Of a stretch of DNA of 64,000 bases, positions 38,900 through 49,115 are shown one piece after another. Each line of letters opens with the position of its first letter. Position 1 is the stretch's first letter. A program made the translations under genes and the position numbers. The notes under the pieces are model-generated. The model ran no database searches. It was given only the letters and a program-made list of their open reading frames with translations, and was not told the origin of the DNA. Source of the stretch: Pachysolen tannophilus NRRL Y-2460 (lineage: Eukaryota; Ascomycota; Pichiomycetes; Alaninales; Pachysolenaceae); contig KV454014.1 of the NCBI GenBank assembly GCA_001661245.1, forward strand, positions 1,382,496 to 1,446,495. The letters are read 5' to 3'.

Positions 38900-39964
38900 A
38901 TGTCATCTTTGGAATCGCCATCGTCTTCTATTTTGAATAGGGCTTGGAATTTGTGTTCTAACTCGTTGAACGAGTTGCCGATTACTAAATTACTTGAATT
39001 GATTGATAATTTAGAATTAATATCTCATGTTAATATTTTAGATAAAGATAGTAGAGAAATAGCTTCTAAATTTATTGAAAATCATAAAGATGAAGATTTG
39101 GTTATAACTTTGAATGATTTTAGACCATTTTTCGATAAATTGTTTGGGTTTACGCTATCGGAAAAAATTAATAAGAATAGAAATATTTCTCCATTTCAAC
39201 AAAGAAAACAACATTTTAATTCTTCTCCATCATTATTTAATTCAACAGCGCCTCCTAAATTAAATTTTAATACTGATCCAACAACAAATTTTGTGAATCT
39301 GGAATTGATGAAATTGAAAAGAGCTAATGGTCAAAGTGAAGATGAGATTAAATTTAGAGATGATGTTATAAAAGATTTAAATGAAAAAAATGAAATGTTA
39401 TCAAATAATTATAAAAATTTTAAAACAAATAATATAAAATTACAAAATAAATTAAGAGATAATGAAGAATATTTGAAAAAATTTGAAGATGAATATAGTA
39501 CAAATGAGAGATTTAATAAATATAAAAAAAATTTTTTAGAACCAATTGATGGTAATAAGATAAAGAATAATGATGATTTGCAATTAAATCAAAGAGATCA
39601 ATTAATAATTCAATTAAATGATGAAATAAGAATTCAAAATCAATTAGTAAAATCTTTAATTAAACAAAATACAGAATTACAATCACAAAAAAAAAATTTT
39701 AGTCATAAAGAAACTTTTACAACTTCTTTTGCAAATAATGATAATAATAACAATAATATTAATAATGGTAATTTGAAAAAATTAAATTTTTTGAAAAAAT
39801 CATCCTCTGTTATTATATTAAACATAAGATGGATTATATTATTTACATTTTGCATATTATTAATTTTAAGTGCTTTGGAATTTTTAACTGAATATTTTGG
39901 CGATAATTTAGAAGATAAGATAGATTTTTTCACAGATTCAATTAGTCAATTCCAAAATTCTTGA
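38900..39964 (+). CDS. MPS2-like spindle pole body/nuclear membrane protein
   Basis: 354 residues from the ATG at 38900. An N-terminal helical domain (residues 10-90: ILNRAWNLCSNSL, TKLLELIDNLE, then an LNDFRPFFDKLFGF segment) is followed by a long coiled coil (about 140-270) and a single membrane span near 309-330 (WIILFTFCILLILSALEFL). A short tail follows. S. cerevisiae Mps2 (387 residues) has the same order: N-terminal helical domain with an A-W motif, coiled coil, then one membrane segment near the C-terminus. Mps2 inserts the spindle pole body into the nuclear envelope. The assignment rests on architecture and weak N-terminal similarity, so other tail-anchored coiled-coil proteins are possible. 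Confidence 0.6.
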   Translation: MSSLESPSSSILNRAWNLCSNSLNELPITKLLELIDNLELISHVNILDKDSREIASKFIENHKDEDLVITLNDFRPFFDKLFGFTLSEKINKNRNISPFQQRKQHFNSSPSLFNSTAPPKLNFNTDPTTNFVNLELMKLKRANGQSEDEIKFRDDVIKDLNEKNEMLSNNYKNFKTNNIKLQNKLRDNEEYLKKFEDEYSTNERFNKYKKNFLEPIDGNKIKNNDDLQLNQRDQLIIQLNDEIRIQNQLVKSLIKQNTELQSQKKNFSHKETFTTSFANNDNNNNNINNGNLKKLNFLKKSSSVIILNIRWIILFTFCILLILSALEFLTEYFGDNLEDKIDFFTDSISQFQNS

Positions 39965-40081
39965 AATTTAGGCACTTTCTTTTTTTTTTTCTTTTACATT
40001 CATTCAATATTAGCTAATAATTAATAATTTTTGAAATCATTGCATATTAATTATTATTATATCTTTTAATTTTTTTATTTA

Positions 40082-41101
40082 TTATTTTTCCCTCAGTTTT
40101 GAAAAATCATCAGCTACTTTAATGGCATCCAATACAATATCCCAAAATACTTTCATGTTCATGTCATCACCAACTAAGACACCATCATTAGCTTTTTCTA
40201 GCAATAGAACTCTTCCATTATCAACTGTTCCAGCATAACCATGAATGACATCTATTTTATATCTTTTATATTTAAAATCTAATAAATTGCAATTTTTATT
40301 TTGTAAGTCATAAAACGACAAGAGACAAACAACGGCTAAAGGATCATGAACTGGTGGACCTTTCAAAAACCCCTTATTAAATTTGTAGGCATCCGCAAAT
40401 GCAGTAATAATTTCATAAAATAACCTCCTCAATTTTGTAACATTTGGTTCATTCAAAATCAGTTTTTGTATATTATCATAAGCAATTGCCTTGTGAGTTA
40501 AATCCGATGGAATTAAAATGGTCTTTGATGATAAGATAGGATCTGTTAGTACTGTATGTGCAGCATGAGGATCGCACGTAATATTAAATTCCCCAATTTT
40601 CCAAGTTCTTTCGGAGACTGCACCTCCCATTATTGATAAATATTTGATCTTACTTTTGACTTGAGGATACTTAGTTATCAATTTTGCTATATTAGTTAAA
40701 GGTCCAACAGCAACCAACGAGATTTCATTCGGGTAATTATTTATTGCAGATACAACAGTTTTTAACATCTCTTCACTTTTACCTTTAATACCAATTTCTG
40801 TTTTCGGTAAATAGTTAGATCCACCAAGTCCTAACTCGCCATGTATATGAGGAGCATGCCGTGGATCAAGAACCAATGGACTATCAAAACCTTGATAAAC
40901 TGGAACATCTGTCCTATTCAATGCTGTCATCAATGACAATGCATTATTAGTAGTATTTGTTAATGAGGAATTGCCATGAACAGTGGAAATTCCCAAGAGT
41001 TTAAACTCATCATGGAATGCAGCAACTAATATTGCAACTGCGTCATCGTTCCCCGGATCACAATCTAACCATAACGGTACTTTAATGCTTTTTTCTGCCA
41101 T
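40082..41101 (-). CDS. URH1: Uridine/ribonucleoside hydrolase URH1
   Basis: 339 residues from the ATG at 41101, the length of S. cerevisiae Urh1 (340). The inosine-uridine nucleoside hydrolase signature is intact: D13-C-D15-P-G-N-D19-D20 for calcium and ribose binding, then TVHGNSSLTNTTNNAL, VAVGPLTNIA, and a HDPLAV motif near residue 260. It cleaves uridine (and related ribosides) to base and ribose in pyrimidine and nicotinamide-riboside salvage. It is convergent with the MPS2-like gene, separated by 117 bp. Confidence 0.95.
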   Translation of the reverse strand: MAEKSIKVPLWLDCDPGNDDAVAILVAAFHDEFKLLGISTVHGNSSLTNTTNNALSLMTALNRTDVPVYQGFDSPLVLDPRHAPHIHGELGLGGSNYLPKTEIGIKGKSEEMLKTVVSAINNYPNEISLVAVGPLTNIAKLITKYPQVKSKIKYLSIMGGAVSERTWKIGEFNITCDPHAAHTVLTDPILSSKTILIPSDLTHKAIAYDNIQKLILNEPNVTKLRRLFYEIITAFADAYKFNKGFLKGPPVHDPLAVVCLLSFYDLQNKNCNLLDFKYKRYKIDVIHGYAGTVDNGRVLLLEKANDGVLVGDDMNMKVFWDIVLDAIKVADDFSKLREK

Positions 41102-41462
41102 TATCCATCACCAATTAACAAGTTGAAAAAATTCAAATCTCAATACCATTATTTTCAATTTATTATCTAAGGTTTCGGCAAATTTCTTAAGCCGCATATA
41201 AGAAAAGACTATTACTACTTACTACTTTCAGAATAAATTAAAAAAATTGTATATAATTAAATAATTAGTATTAAATATTAAAATAATAAGATTCGTTAAA
41301 GATCATAAAATAAAAAAAAAAAAAAAATAATTAGTTTTGCAAGTTCATAAAAATGGCAACGTAGAATAACATATAATAATGATTAAAAATTAAAAAAAAA
41401 AATAATAAATATTAATTGGGGAAATCGAATATTTTTTTTCTTTGGAGATTCAAATCAACCTT
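41102..41462. other. URH1 promoter region
   Basis: 361 bp of AT-rich DNA with poly-A runs. No gene or specific motif seen. Confidence 0.6.
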
Positions 41463-42341
41463 TCAAACTCTTGCATTCCAAAACTTTTTACCTTTTGGTT
41501 TAACTGCAAAAGGACTGTAAGTGGTTGGAACAACAATGAAAGAGTTTGATTTAGAACTCAAACCAACAAAGGCTACGTAGAAACAACAAACAGCTGAGAT
41601 AAATGCAAATACAGCTGAAGCCTTTTGACAACCAAGACTACCTCCGAATGTAGCAATAGTCAATAATAAGAAAAACAACCAAACACAAAAAGTCAAAGCG
41701 AATATTGGTAATGTAGATTTAAATGTAACAATCCAAGTATATAAAGCGAAAATTGTCCAGGCAGATAAGTAAAAACCAAGAGCACTGTCAAGTTCTGTAG
41801 TACTATCGTAAGCGCTTACAACGTCAAAACCAGCGCATAAAGTAGCACCATAAGAACCAAAGAATCCGGCATAACATAATAAAATTGTTGCTGCATAAGT
41901 GTTTTCTAATACGATACACCAAATACCTGTAATAATTTGAATTAAACATGATAAAAATAAAAATGGACCAATAACAATAGCATCGTTGGTAACATGTCTA
42001 GTTCTGAATAACAACAATGATAATGTAAACAAGGAAATACCAAGTGAACTAATACCTGCTGGAACTGGATTAGCAAACTTTCTTGATGGTTTTTCATTAT
42101 AGCCAGTATTCAAATTACCAGTGAAAGGATACATGTAATTTCTTTCATCTACTGGTTCTTCATAAGTAACATAACCTGCGAAGTTGTTAACATTAAATCT
42201 GCCATATGGAGTTGGGTTATAGTAAGGATTGTCGTTGACGGCAGCACCATCGTTAAAGTTCGATGGTTGTTCTTCATTGGAAACAACCTTAGGCTCATCT
42301 TGAGAAGCAGCTGCAGTTTGGAGATCGTCGTGTTCAGACAT
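41463..42341 (-). CDS. ATO3-like ammonium/acetate permease (AceTr family)
   Basis: 292 residues from the ATG at 42341. A polar N-terminal tail of about 90 residues is followed by six membrane spans typical of the Gpr1/Fun34/YaaH family. The signature before the first span reads FANPVPAGISSLGISLF. ATO3-type proteins have FANPVPLGL and ADY2/ATO2 have NPAPLGL, so this copy is nearest ATO3 but lacks the Leu-Gly pair. Another conserved stretch is GFYLSAWTIF. Family members move acetate or ammonium across the plasma membrane and are induced on poor nitrogen or non-sugar carbon. The long 834-bp upstream region suits regulated expression. Confidence 0.85.
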   Translation of the reverse strand: MSEHDDLQTAAASQDEPKVVSNEEQPSNFNDGAAVNDNPYYNPTPYGRFNVNNFAGYVTYEEPVDERNYMYPFTGNLNTGYNEKPSRKFANPVPAGISSLGISLFTLSLLLFRTRHVTNDAIVIGPFLFLSCLIQIITGIWCIVLENTYAATILLCYAGFFGSYGATLCAGFDVVSAYDSTTELDSALGFYLSAWTIFALYTWIVTFKSTLPIFALTFCVWLFFLLLTIATFGGSLGCQKASAVFAFISAVCCFYVAFVGLSSKSNSFIVVPTTYSPFAVKPKGKKFWNARV

Positions 42342-43175
42342 GTCGTTTTTTAATTTTTTTTCAAGTAAATATTAGTTTTGATTAATGATATTTTCTTGTG
42401 TAATAAGAAGTCCAGAATCAATGATAAAATAATAATAAAAATAATGAAAACTACAGAAAAACAGCTACTTAAATATCATTTTCAATTCTTTCTCCTTGTT
42501 TAAAGATTTTCAGTTTGAACCTAAGAGTGAACCCTTAAGTTACCGTTCCTAAAATAAAAATGAATAAAATGAAAATTTTTTAAAAAAATATTTAACTATA
42601 TTTTGATAAATGGTAACACTAAAACTCAATTCCAAAGTCAATTTCCATCATCTCGAACCTCCGCTTCATCCCGTTATATTACTTTACAGTACTGTTAAGA
42701 CATTCTTTACTCATAAAAGTTAACAACATTCATGTCTGAAGACTTTGTTTCTGATCATTCGATTAACTGAATTACACGAAATGAAGTGATTTTTCAATAG
42801 TTCACCAAAAAAAATTTTTAAAAAAATGCAAGTTCATGCATATTTCTGCAGATGAGAATAAACATACCATTAAAGATTACATTAGGATATAATATCATCT
42901 ACTCTGGGTTAAACAGTAATTGAGTTAGCCAATTAGTTTTCACCTAAGAGTCATAACAACTCCGTATTGGTATAATATTTCAAAAAAGAGATTCAGGGGG
43001 ATATAACTATAGTTAAATTATTCTAGTTTACTTTACAGTCTTCAATATATAATTACGTAACATATAACAAGTATTGAAAACCCACCCAAAATAGAAATAA
43101 AAAAAGAGAAAAAGAAAAAAAAACAAGAAAAAAAATTACATCGAACCATAATTCCCAAAGGAGGTAATGACTTAA
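42342..43175. other. ATO3-like promoter region
   Basis: 834 bp upstream of the permease gene and downstream of the PhyH gene. No gene or strong motif recognised. Confidence 0.6.
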
Positions 43176-44066
43176 TTAACCTTCGAGAGCATAACCGAGT
43201 TGAACATTTTCAAATTTTTTTGTTAATGCAATTAATTTCTCTTTTAAAAGATTCAAATTTTCATTATCACTTTTCAAATCCGGTAACCAGTCAGCAATAC
43301 CATGTTGTAAGATACCTTTTGCTCTTGAATCGCCATGATTAACACGACCATAGCTACCGTGTAAGGTTATTCTTAAATTTTTTGAAGAATACAGAGCTCT
43401 GTGAAGAATATTATTATTATAGAACACAAGATCACCGGGAGCTAATTCAACTGTTATTTGACCTTGAATGAATTCTTTTCGATTGTCATTAGTAGTCTTC
43501 TTTCTCTCTTCAGGTGTTCTGATACGATTATGAGATTTTGGTACCACAATTAAACAATTATCCTCTAGTAAGGCCAAATTAAACTGAGCACCATCATATT
43601 GGTCCTTTAATAATAGTTCCAGTTCTTCTTCTTCGGAAACTTCTGGTTTAATTGTATCTCTATGCCAGTCTAATTCAAAATCAGTCAACGGGTTTATAAG
43701 CATATTTAACAACTCCATTGATAAACCATACTTGTCTGTTTTCAATATATCTCCAGCAACGGCTAAGATTTTGTCACTCGCATAAAAATCATGGAACGGC
43801 TTAGATAATTCACCCAACTCCGGATGTAATAAACCTGTAATACCCCAAATATCTGGAGTAAAGTCCTTTGGCCATGGTGGGAACTGTTTCCCTCTAGTTC
43901 TGGCATGTGGCCATTTTCCCTCTCTAGTGTATTTAATTAAATCTTCTGAAGCTTTCCTATATTGTGCAATTTCTTCTGCTGTTAGAAATTGACGAATAAT
44001 AGTGAACCCATTCTCCGCTATTTCTTCATGATACTTGTGCAATGTTGTAGATGGCATTTTACTCAT
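43176..44066 (-). CDS. Phytanoyl-CoA dioxygenase (PhyH) family protein
   Basis: 296 residues from the ATG at 44066 (a second Met is at residue 4). The Fe(II)/2-oxoglutarate dioxygenase facial triad is visible: W134-H135-R-D137 supplies His and Asp, L221-H222-R gives the distal His, and R232 in NLRITLHGSYGR is placed to bind 2-oxoglutarate. The N-terminal half has the usual PhyH elements (ENGFTIIRQFLTAEEI). S. cerevisiae lacks this type, whereas filamentous fungi and some yeasts have it. The substrate is unknown. It lies divergent from a Gfo/Idh dehydrogenase across a shared 498-bp promoter, suggesting co-expression. Confidence 0.88.
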   Translation of the reverse strand: MSKMPSTTLHKYHEEIAENGFTIIRQFLTAEEIAQYRKASEDLIKYTREGKWPHARTRGKQFPPWPKDFTPDIWGITGLLHPELGELSKPFHDFYASDKILAVAGDILKTDKYGLSMELLNMLINPLTDFELDWHRDTIKPEVSEEEELELLLKDQYDGAQFNLALLEDNCLIVVPKSHNRIRTPEERKKTTNDNRKEFIQGQITVELAPGDLVFYNNNILHRALYSSKNLRITLHGSYGRVNHGDSRAKGILQHGIADWLPDLKSDNENLNLLKEKLIALTKKFENVQLGYALEG

Positions 44067-44564
44067 ATAAAATATAATTTTTATTTAGCTTTAATTAAAT
44101 TAATAAATTGTAAAATTATTAACTCAACCGAGAGAAGTTAACCCATTTATTTGATTCTGATTGAACCGAAATTAAAACAATTAAATATCTAGTTATTTGA
44201 TTTGTAAATTAAAATAACTGAATACTTATCTCTCATTTAACTTGTTGTCTTTTAACCGTCTTGAGATAAATTTGGTTCGAGGTGACATTTTCTGAACCTT
44301 GGTGCACTTGATGCACTGATTAGCCAGAATGTAACCGTACAAAAAACATAATGCAACATTAAGACAGCCGCAGACATAATCTCATATTGTTCTTTCTTTT
44401 TTTTCAGATTGATTGGTATTAAACATTTAGATGATAAGACGAAAAGATTATTTGAAAGATCAATAACCACTTGCCGAAGCAAAATTTTATTATTGAAATT
44501 GCTTGAAAAGTTATTAATTTCTTCTTATCAAGTTTTTTCTTCAAGAGGCCAGAAAAAAAAAATA
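44067..44564. other. Shared divergent promoter of PhyH and Gfo/Idh genes
   Basis: 498 bp between two divergently transcribed enzyme genes. The frame of the plus-strand gene stays open back to a TTG at 44409, but the first ATG is at 44565. No recognised binding site. Confidence 0.6.
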
Positions 44565-45638
44565 ATGATTTATTCATTGAATTGGGGTATTATAGGTGCT
44601 GGTAACATTTCCGGTCAATTCGTACATGACTTATGTATGAATAACGCTAATTCTACTGATTTCAAACATATTATTAGATCAATTGGTTCATCTTCAAAGG
44701 ACAAAGGTGAAAAATTTATTGCTGAGCATTCAATTTTTGATAAAAACAATTTCCATATTAGGCCAGTTGCTGAAACATATGAAGAAGTTTTCAATAACGA
44801 ACAAGTTAATATTGTATACTTGGGAACTCCGCATCCGTTTCACAAACAACAAGCAATTCAAGCCTTCAATTGTGGAAAACATGTTTTATGCGAAAAACCG
44901 GCTACCATTAATGCTAATGATTTAACTGAATTGATTCAATTAGCGAAATCTAAAAATCTTTTTTTTATGGAGGCCGTTTGGACAAGGTTTTTCCCTTCAA
45001 TTGATTTGATTAAAAACTATATTTTTTGTGAACAAATATTGGGTGAAACTCGGCGATTATTTGTTGACTTCAGTTACGATGAAGAAATAGAAAAATTACC
45101 TCCAACTTCAAGAGTTCGTGATATCAACTTGGGCGGTGGTGCATTGTTAGATATTGGTATTTATACCATTACTTACGCACGTATTTTGTTAGACGATAAA
45201 TTAGCACCTTTTAATACAGATTTCCAAATTAAGGCGGCACTAATGATTGATAAAGTTGATAAAGTTGATTATTTATGTTCTATCTTACTAAACTACGAAA
45301 CTGGCAAACATGCAGTTTTGACTGCTTCAAATATTTTGAAAGGTAAAGAACCTTTCCTTAGATTAGAAGGTACTAAGGGACAATTAGAAATATTCAGTTC
45401 TAATCCACTGGCGCCAAAAAAGTTTAAGATTATTTTTAATGATGGTTCAAAACCTATTGAATATGAAGATGAAAGTAGTTATCTTGGTTTTATATACGAG
45501 GCAAATGCAATCGCGAAGGATATAGCAGAGTCAAATATAGAAAACTCACTTATGCCTACACAGGAGTCACTTTTAGTTATGAAGATTATGGATGAAGTAA
45601 GAAAACAAAACGGGTTGGTTTATCCTCAAGAAAAATAA
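44565..45638 (+). CDS. Gfo/Idh/MocA-family NAD(P)-dependent dehydrogenase
   Basis: 357 residues from the ATG at 44565. This start places the Rossmann motif W7-GIIGAGNIS at the very N-terminus, as is usual; codons upstream to 44409 are open but start with TTG. The catalytic E110-K-P motif (CEKPATINANDL) and the GGGALLDIGIY segment of the C-terminal substrate domain are present. The closest recognisable type is the dihydrodiol dehydrogenase / D-xylose 1-dehydrogenase (NADP) branch, common in yeasts. The substrate is probably a sugar or diol. The divergent PhyH neighbour is the only context clue. Confidence 0.88.
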   Translation: MIYSLNWGIIGAGNISGQFVHDLCMNNANSTDFKHIIRSIGSSSKDKGEKFIAEHSIFDKNNFHIRPVAETYEEVFNNEQVNIVYLGTPHPFHKQQAIQAFNCGKHVLCEKPATINANDLTELIQLAKSKNLFFMEAVWTRFFPSIDLIKNYIFCEQILGETRRLFVDFSYDEEIEKLPPTSRVRDINLGGGALLDIGIYTITYARILLDDKLAPFNTDFQIKAALMIDKVDKVDYLCSILLNYETGKHAVLTASNILKGKEPFLRLEGTKGQLEIFSSNPLAPKKFKIIFNDGSKPIEYEDESSYLGFIYEANAIAKDIAESNIENSLMPTQESLLVMKIMDEVRKQNGLVYPQEK

Positions 45639-45776
45639 TATAATTTTTTTTTATTTTATTAGATCTATTTGAAGTTATAGTTATAAATTATCCTCAACCA
45701 TCAGTGGTGGGCTCTTTTTTTTTTTTTACAAAAAGAATAAATAAATTTCAAAAAATATAGTTTCACAGATTTATAT

Positions 45777-47009
45777 TCAACCAAAACACCAAAATCCGTT
45801 GTTTATCCATTTAATATCTTCATTAGTTCCTTTTTTGCCAAAATCTTTCAACATTGGCAAAAAGTTTTTGTTAGAAGTATCTAATTTCCAGCCACTACTG
45901 ATAAGTTGATTCATGATAAATTCTGTAGTTTTTGCATCTTTTGTACAAATGTCAGCAGTGGTAATGGAAAGCTTAATTGAATTTACATGGGAAAATTTCA
46001 AAAATGAATAGTTTTGGAAACTGTCTTTCAAGAAATTTAGCAAATAATTTATATCTTTCAGTAATATTTCTCTTTCAGTTTCAATTTCTGAATTCAAATT
46101 GGTGAAAAGCTTAGGTAATAATAATCCAGAATAATCCAAAGCACCACAAAAAATAACAAAAGTTTCCTTGCCAATAGTACTATCTTTTATTCTCAAGCCA
46201 ATATATTTGTAAGATCTATCGTAGTAAGAACTTACAGTTTTATCTCTTACATAAAAATTGTGAATTGTAGGAGAAGATAAATTAGTAGATCTTGTAAAGA
46301 TACCATTGTCGTTTTCATTAATGTATGAAACGTAATCTTGACCAGAGAAAAAGTCAGTAATATTTGAAATATCACCATGTTTCAATGGAATCAAGTCAAC
46401 ACCAGGATATTCTTGTAGCTCTTGATTTTCTAAAGAGTTGAATTCATGTTGTTTCTCGGCTGGTACAGGTTCTTCGTAAATTAACCAATTCATCTCAGGA
46501 TAGCTTTTAAAACCAAACCTAGCATAATATTCGGAAACTCCAGAATATAAGCTCCAAAAATAATTATATTTGCCTTTAAGTAAATATTCATTAAGATACT
46601 TGTCAGTTTCATCATTATCAGAAAGAGGACATTCAAATTCATATCCTTCAATTTCATATTTTTTGATACATTCACTAATCATATAGCCAGCAAACCCTTT
46701 TTTTCTATATTTTGGATTTGTATGAACGTTACCAATTAACAAATTGCAGTTTTTCACGTTTCCCGGTTTATACATTATTCTGAAGGAGCAGATTATCTCG
46801 TCATTATTGGAACTGTCAATCATATAAAATTGATGCCATGGCTCTTGAGAGATATCAGCAACTTCACATTCTGTAATTACAAATACTTCTGACGGTAAAT
46901 TACCTTTAAAATCAATAGAAGTTGAAGTGATTACATCACGTAGCAACAATTTCTTCTCTGGATAATCAGAAGAGTTGATCTGTTTGATTGGGTACTTTGA
47001 GTAGTCCAT
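45777..47009 (-). CDS. LYC1-like GNAT acetyltransferase
   Basis: 410 residues from the ATG at 47009; the frame continues upstream to a TTG but the ATG gives a normal N-terminus (MDYSKYPIKQ). The GNAT core lies in the first 200 residues, with the acetyl-CoA loop YRKKGFAGYM at about 101-110 and the following YYARFGFKSYPEMNW segment. The large C-terminal domain ending in IKWINNGFWCFG is typical of the fungal LYC1 group (lysine N6-acetyltransferase of Yarrowia and its relatives), which starts lysine catabolism by acetylation. Specificity for lysine is inferred from the family. Convergent with the Gfo/Idh gene (138-bp gap). Confidence 0.78.
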   Translation of the reverse strand: MDYSKYPIKQINSSDYPEKKLLLRDVITSTSIDFKGNLPSEVFVITECEVADISQEPWHQFYMIDSSNNDEIICSFRIMYKPGNVKNCNLLIGNVHTNPKYRKKGFAGYMISECIKKYEIEGYEFECPLSDNDETDKYLNEYLLKGKYNYFWSLYSGVSEYYARFGFKSYPEMNWLIYEEPVPAEKQHEFNSLENQELQEYPGVDLIPLKHGDISNITDFFSGQDYVSYINENDNGIFTRSTNLSSPTIHNFYVRDKTVSSYYDRSYKYIGLRIKDSTIGKETFVIFCGALDYSGLLLPKLFTNLNSEIETEREILLKDINYLLNFLKDSFQNYSFLKFSHVNSIKLSITTADICTKDAKTTEFIMNQLISSGWKLDTSNKNFLPMLKDFGKKGTNEDIKWINNGFWCFG

Positions 47010-47438
47010 ATTACTAGCCAAGATTGTTACTACTTCTAAAATTTTAAAATTCAATTTGTAGTTATTCAACTTGAAAACAATAGCAAAAATAGACCAAGAT
47101 TGATAAAAATAAATCGAGATATAATAATAATAATAATAATAATAATACTTGTACTTCGTTTTTTCACCACCATGTTCTTCCTACGATCGGGGTATAAAAC
47201 ATTGAAACTTAGTGTGAGCCGCTTCGGAGTTTTCTTATTAACGAAATCGCAAATAATACAACGTTACATGCTTGAAAAACTATTTTTTTACATGCCGATA
47301 ACAAGATAAGCGATAAAGATAAGACTTGCATTTACCAGTAATAGTATATATGTACGGACCTATTCGAAGAAATCTGCAAAAGATGAATTTTTTTTCCATT
47401 AAAATAGAGAGCTAAGAAATTTAGTAATACTACAGAAG
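47010..47438. other. Divergent promoter, LYC1-like / alpha-glucoside permease
   Basis: 429 bp with an (ATA)n microsatellite near 47121-47146. No clear activator site recognised. Confidence 0.6.
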
Positions 47439-49115
47439 ATGAGTATTGAATCAGAGACCGATGAAAAATCTCGTACAGTTATTACAACTGTTACAACATC
47501 GAATAATATTAATCATAACATCCAAGAAATCTTGTTGAGTACAAAGGATGTTTCTGAACAAGAAAAACAAGTTGGGATCTTAGAATCCATAAGGGAATAT
47601 CCAAAAGAAATTTTTTGGTCCTGTATTTTTTCTTTGGGATTAGTTATGGCTGGTTATGATGCTCAAATTATTTCATCATTCTACGCTTTGTCTTCATTTA
47701 ATAAGCATTACGGTACCCCAGATTCAAGTGGTGAATATGCAATTTCTGCTGCTTGGCAAACAGCATTGAGTATGGGTACCCCTATTGGTCAAATTATTGG
47801 AACTTTGGGGTGTGCTTGGCCCATGGAATGGTATGGTCGTAAGAAGACTTATGCTGCTACTGTTATGGGGTGTTTATGTTTAATATTTATGCAGTTTTTT
47901 GCACCAAACTTAAAAGTATTATGTCTGGGTGAAATATTAGCTGGAATATTATGGGGGGCCTGTGTCTTAATTGCTCCAACATATTCTTCTGAAATAAGTC
48001 ATACCTCCATTAGGGCTGTTCTAGAGGCAACAAATAATTTGGCTTTTGTAATTGGACAATTCATTGCCAATGGTGTTAGTGATGCCATGGCTAATAGAAC
48101 AGATGAATACGCGTACAAGATCCCATTTGCTGTTCAATGGATCTGGCCATTCATTATTTTGATTTGTATTGGTTTTGCTCCCGAATCACCTTATTGGTTA
48201 GTTCGTCATGGTAAAATGGATGAAGCTAAGAAATCATTGAGAAAAGTCAGTAGAAAAAGTGAAGACGATGAGTCAATCGAGAAAAGATTATTTTTAATCA
48301 AAGAAATTGATGCATTGGAACAGGAATTAAAACAAACTACATCATACCGTGATATATTTATTGGAACAAATCTGAAAAGAACAGAAATTTGTTGTATGGT
48401 CTATTGTATTCAAATTTTTTCTGGTATTCCATTGTGTATGAACTATTCAACTTTTTTCTTTGAACAGGCTGGCTTGTCTGATGATGATTCTTTCTCATTA
48501 TCTCTTGGATCAACAGCTATTGGATTTGTCTTTACCTGTCTGTCATGGTTTATTATGGCTTACGTTGGAAGAAGAACACTTTATAATTGGGGACTCGTGC
48601 TGACAACTGTAATCTTGTTCATTATTTCCTTCTTGGATATTTCACCTGTTTATAGCACAAATGATGGTGTTCGTTGGGCTCAAGCCTCTTTAATTCTTGT
48701 TTGGTCTCTGATTTGGCAAGCATCAATTGGTCCAGTATTGTATGTTCTTCTTGGTGAAATACCATCAACAAAATTACGTGGAAAAACAATTGCTTTTGCA
48801 ACAGCTATGCAATCAGTTACAGCTCTTGTTTTCACTATTATTATGCCTTACATGCTAGATACAGATGAAGGAAACTTAAGAGGTAAAGCAGGATTCATCT
48901 TTGCTGGTATTTCATTGGTTTGTATTCTGTGGTGTTTCATTAGATTACCCGAGACAAAAGATAGGACTTTCGACGAAATTGATATCATGTTCCATAGGGG
49001 AGTACATTCCAGAGATTTCTCAAAATACGTTATTTTAGATGAAGCAGAAGATGTGTTGAGTACCAAGGACAGCAAACACATCATCGGTACTGAAATCATG
49101 AAAACAGAAGCTTAA
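47439..49115 (+). CDS. MAL-type alpha-glucoside/H+ symporter
   Basis: 558 residues from the ATG at 47439, an intact MFS sugar permease with twelve predicted spans. The N-terminal cytoplasmic arm is about 60 residues. Family motifs: MAGYDAQIISSFYAL after span 1, GRKKTYA in the loop after span 2, PESPYWLVR before the central loop, GRRTLYN in the second half, and PETKDRTFDEID after the last span. These fit the maltose/alpha-glucoside permeases (MAL31/AGT1 type). A closely similar but frameshifted paralogue lies at 18647-20307. No maltase or MAL activator lies alongside, so the maltose assignment is by similarity; trehalose, turanose or other alpha-glucosides are equally possible. Confidence 0.9.
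   Translation: MSIESETDEKSRTVITTVTTSNNINHNIQEILLSTKDVSEQEKQVGILESIREYPKEIFWSCIFSLGLVMAGYDAQIISSFYALSSFNKHYGTPDSSGEYAISAAWQTALSMGTPIGQIIGTLGCAWPMEWYGRKKTYAATVMGCLCLIFMQFFAPNLKVLCLGEILAGILWGACVLIAPTYSSEISHTSIRAVLEATNNLAFVIGQFIANGVSDAMANRTDEYAYKIPFAVQWIWPFIILICIGFAPESPYWLVRHGKMDEAKKSLRKVSRKSEDDESIEKRLFLIKEIDALEQELKQTTSYRDIFIGTNLKRTEICCMVYCIQIFSGIPLCMNYSTFFFEQAGLSDDDSFSLSLGSTAIGFVFTCLSWFIMAYVGRRTLYNWGLVLTTVILFIISFLDISPVYSTNDGVRWAQASLILVWSLIWQASIGPVLYVLLGEIPSTKLRGKTIAFATAMQSVTALVFTIIMPYMLDTDEGNLRGKAGFIFAGISLVCILWCFIRLPETKDRTFDEIDIMFHRGVHSRDFSKYVILDEAEDVLSTKDSKHIIGTEIMKTEA

Noticed and set aside
44265-44330. GGTTCGA motif suggesting a tRNA T-arm
   Set aside because: No acceptor stem, anticodon arm or A box can be placed around it.
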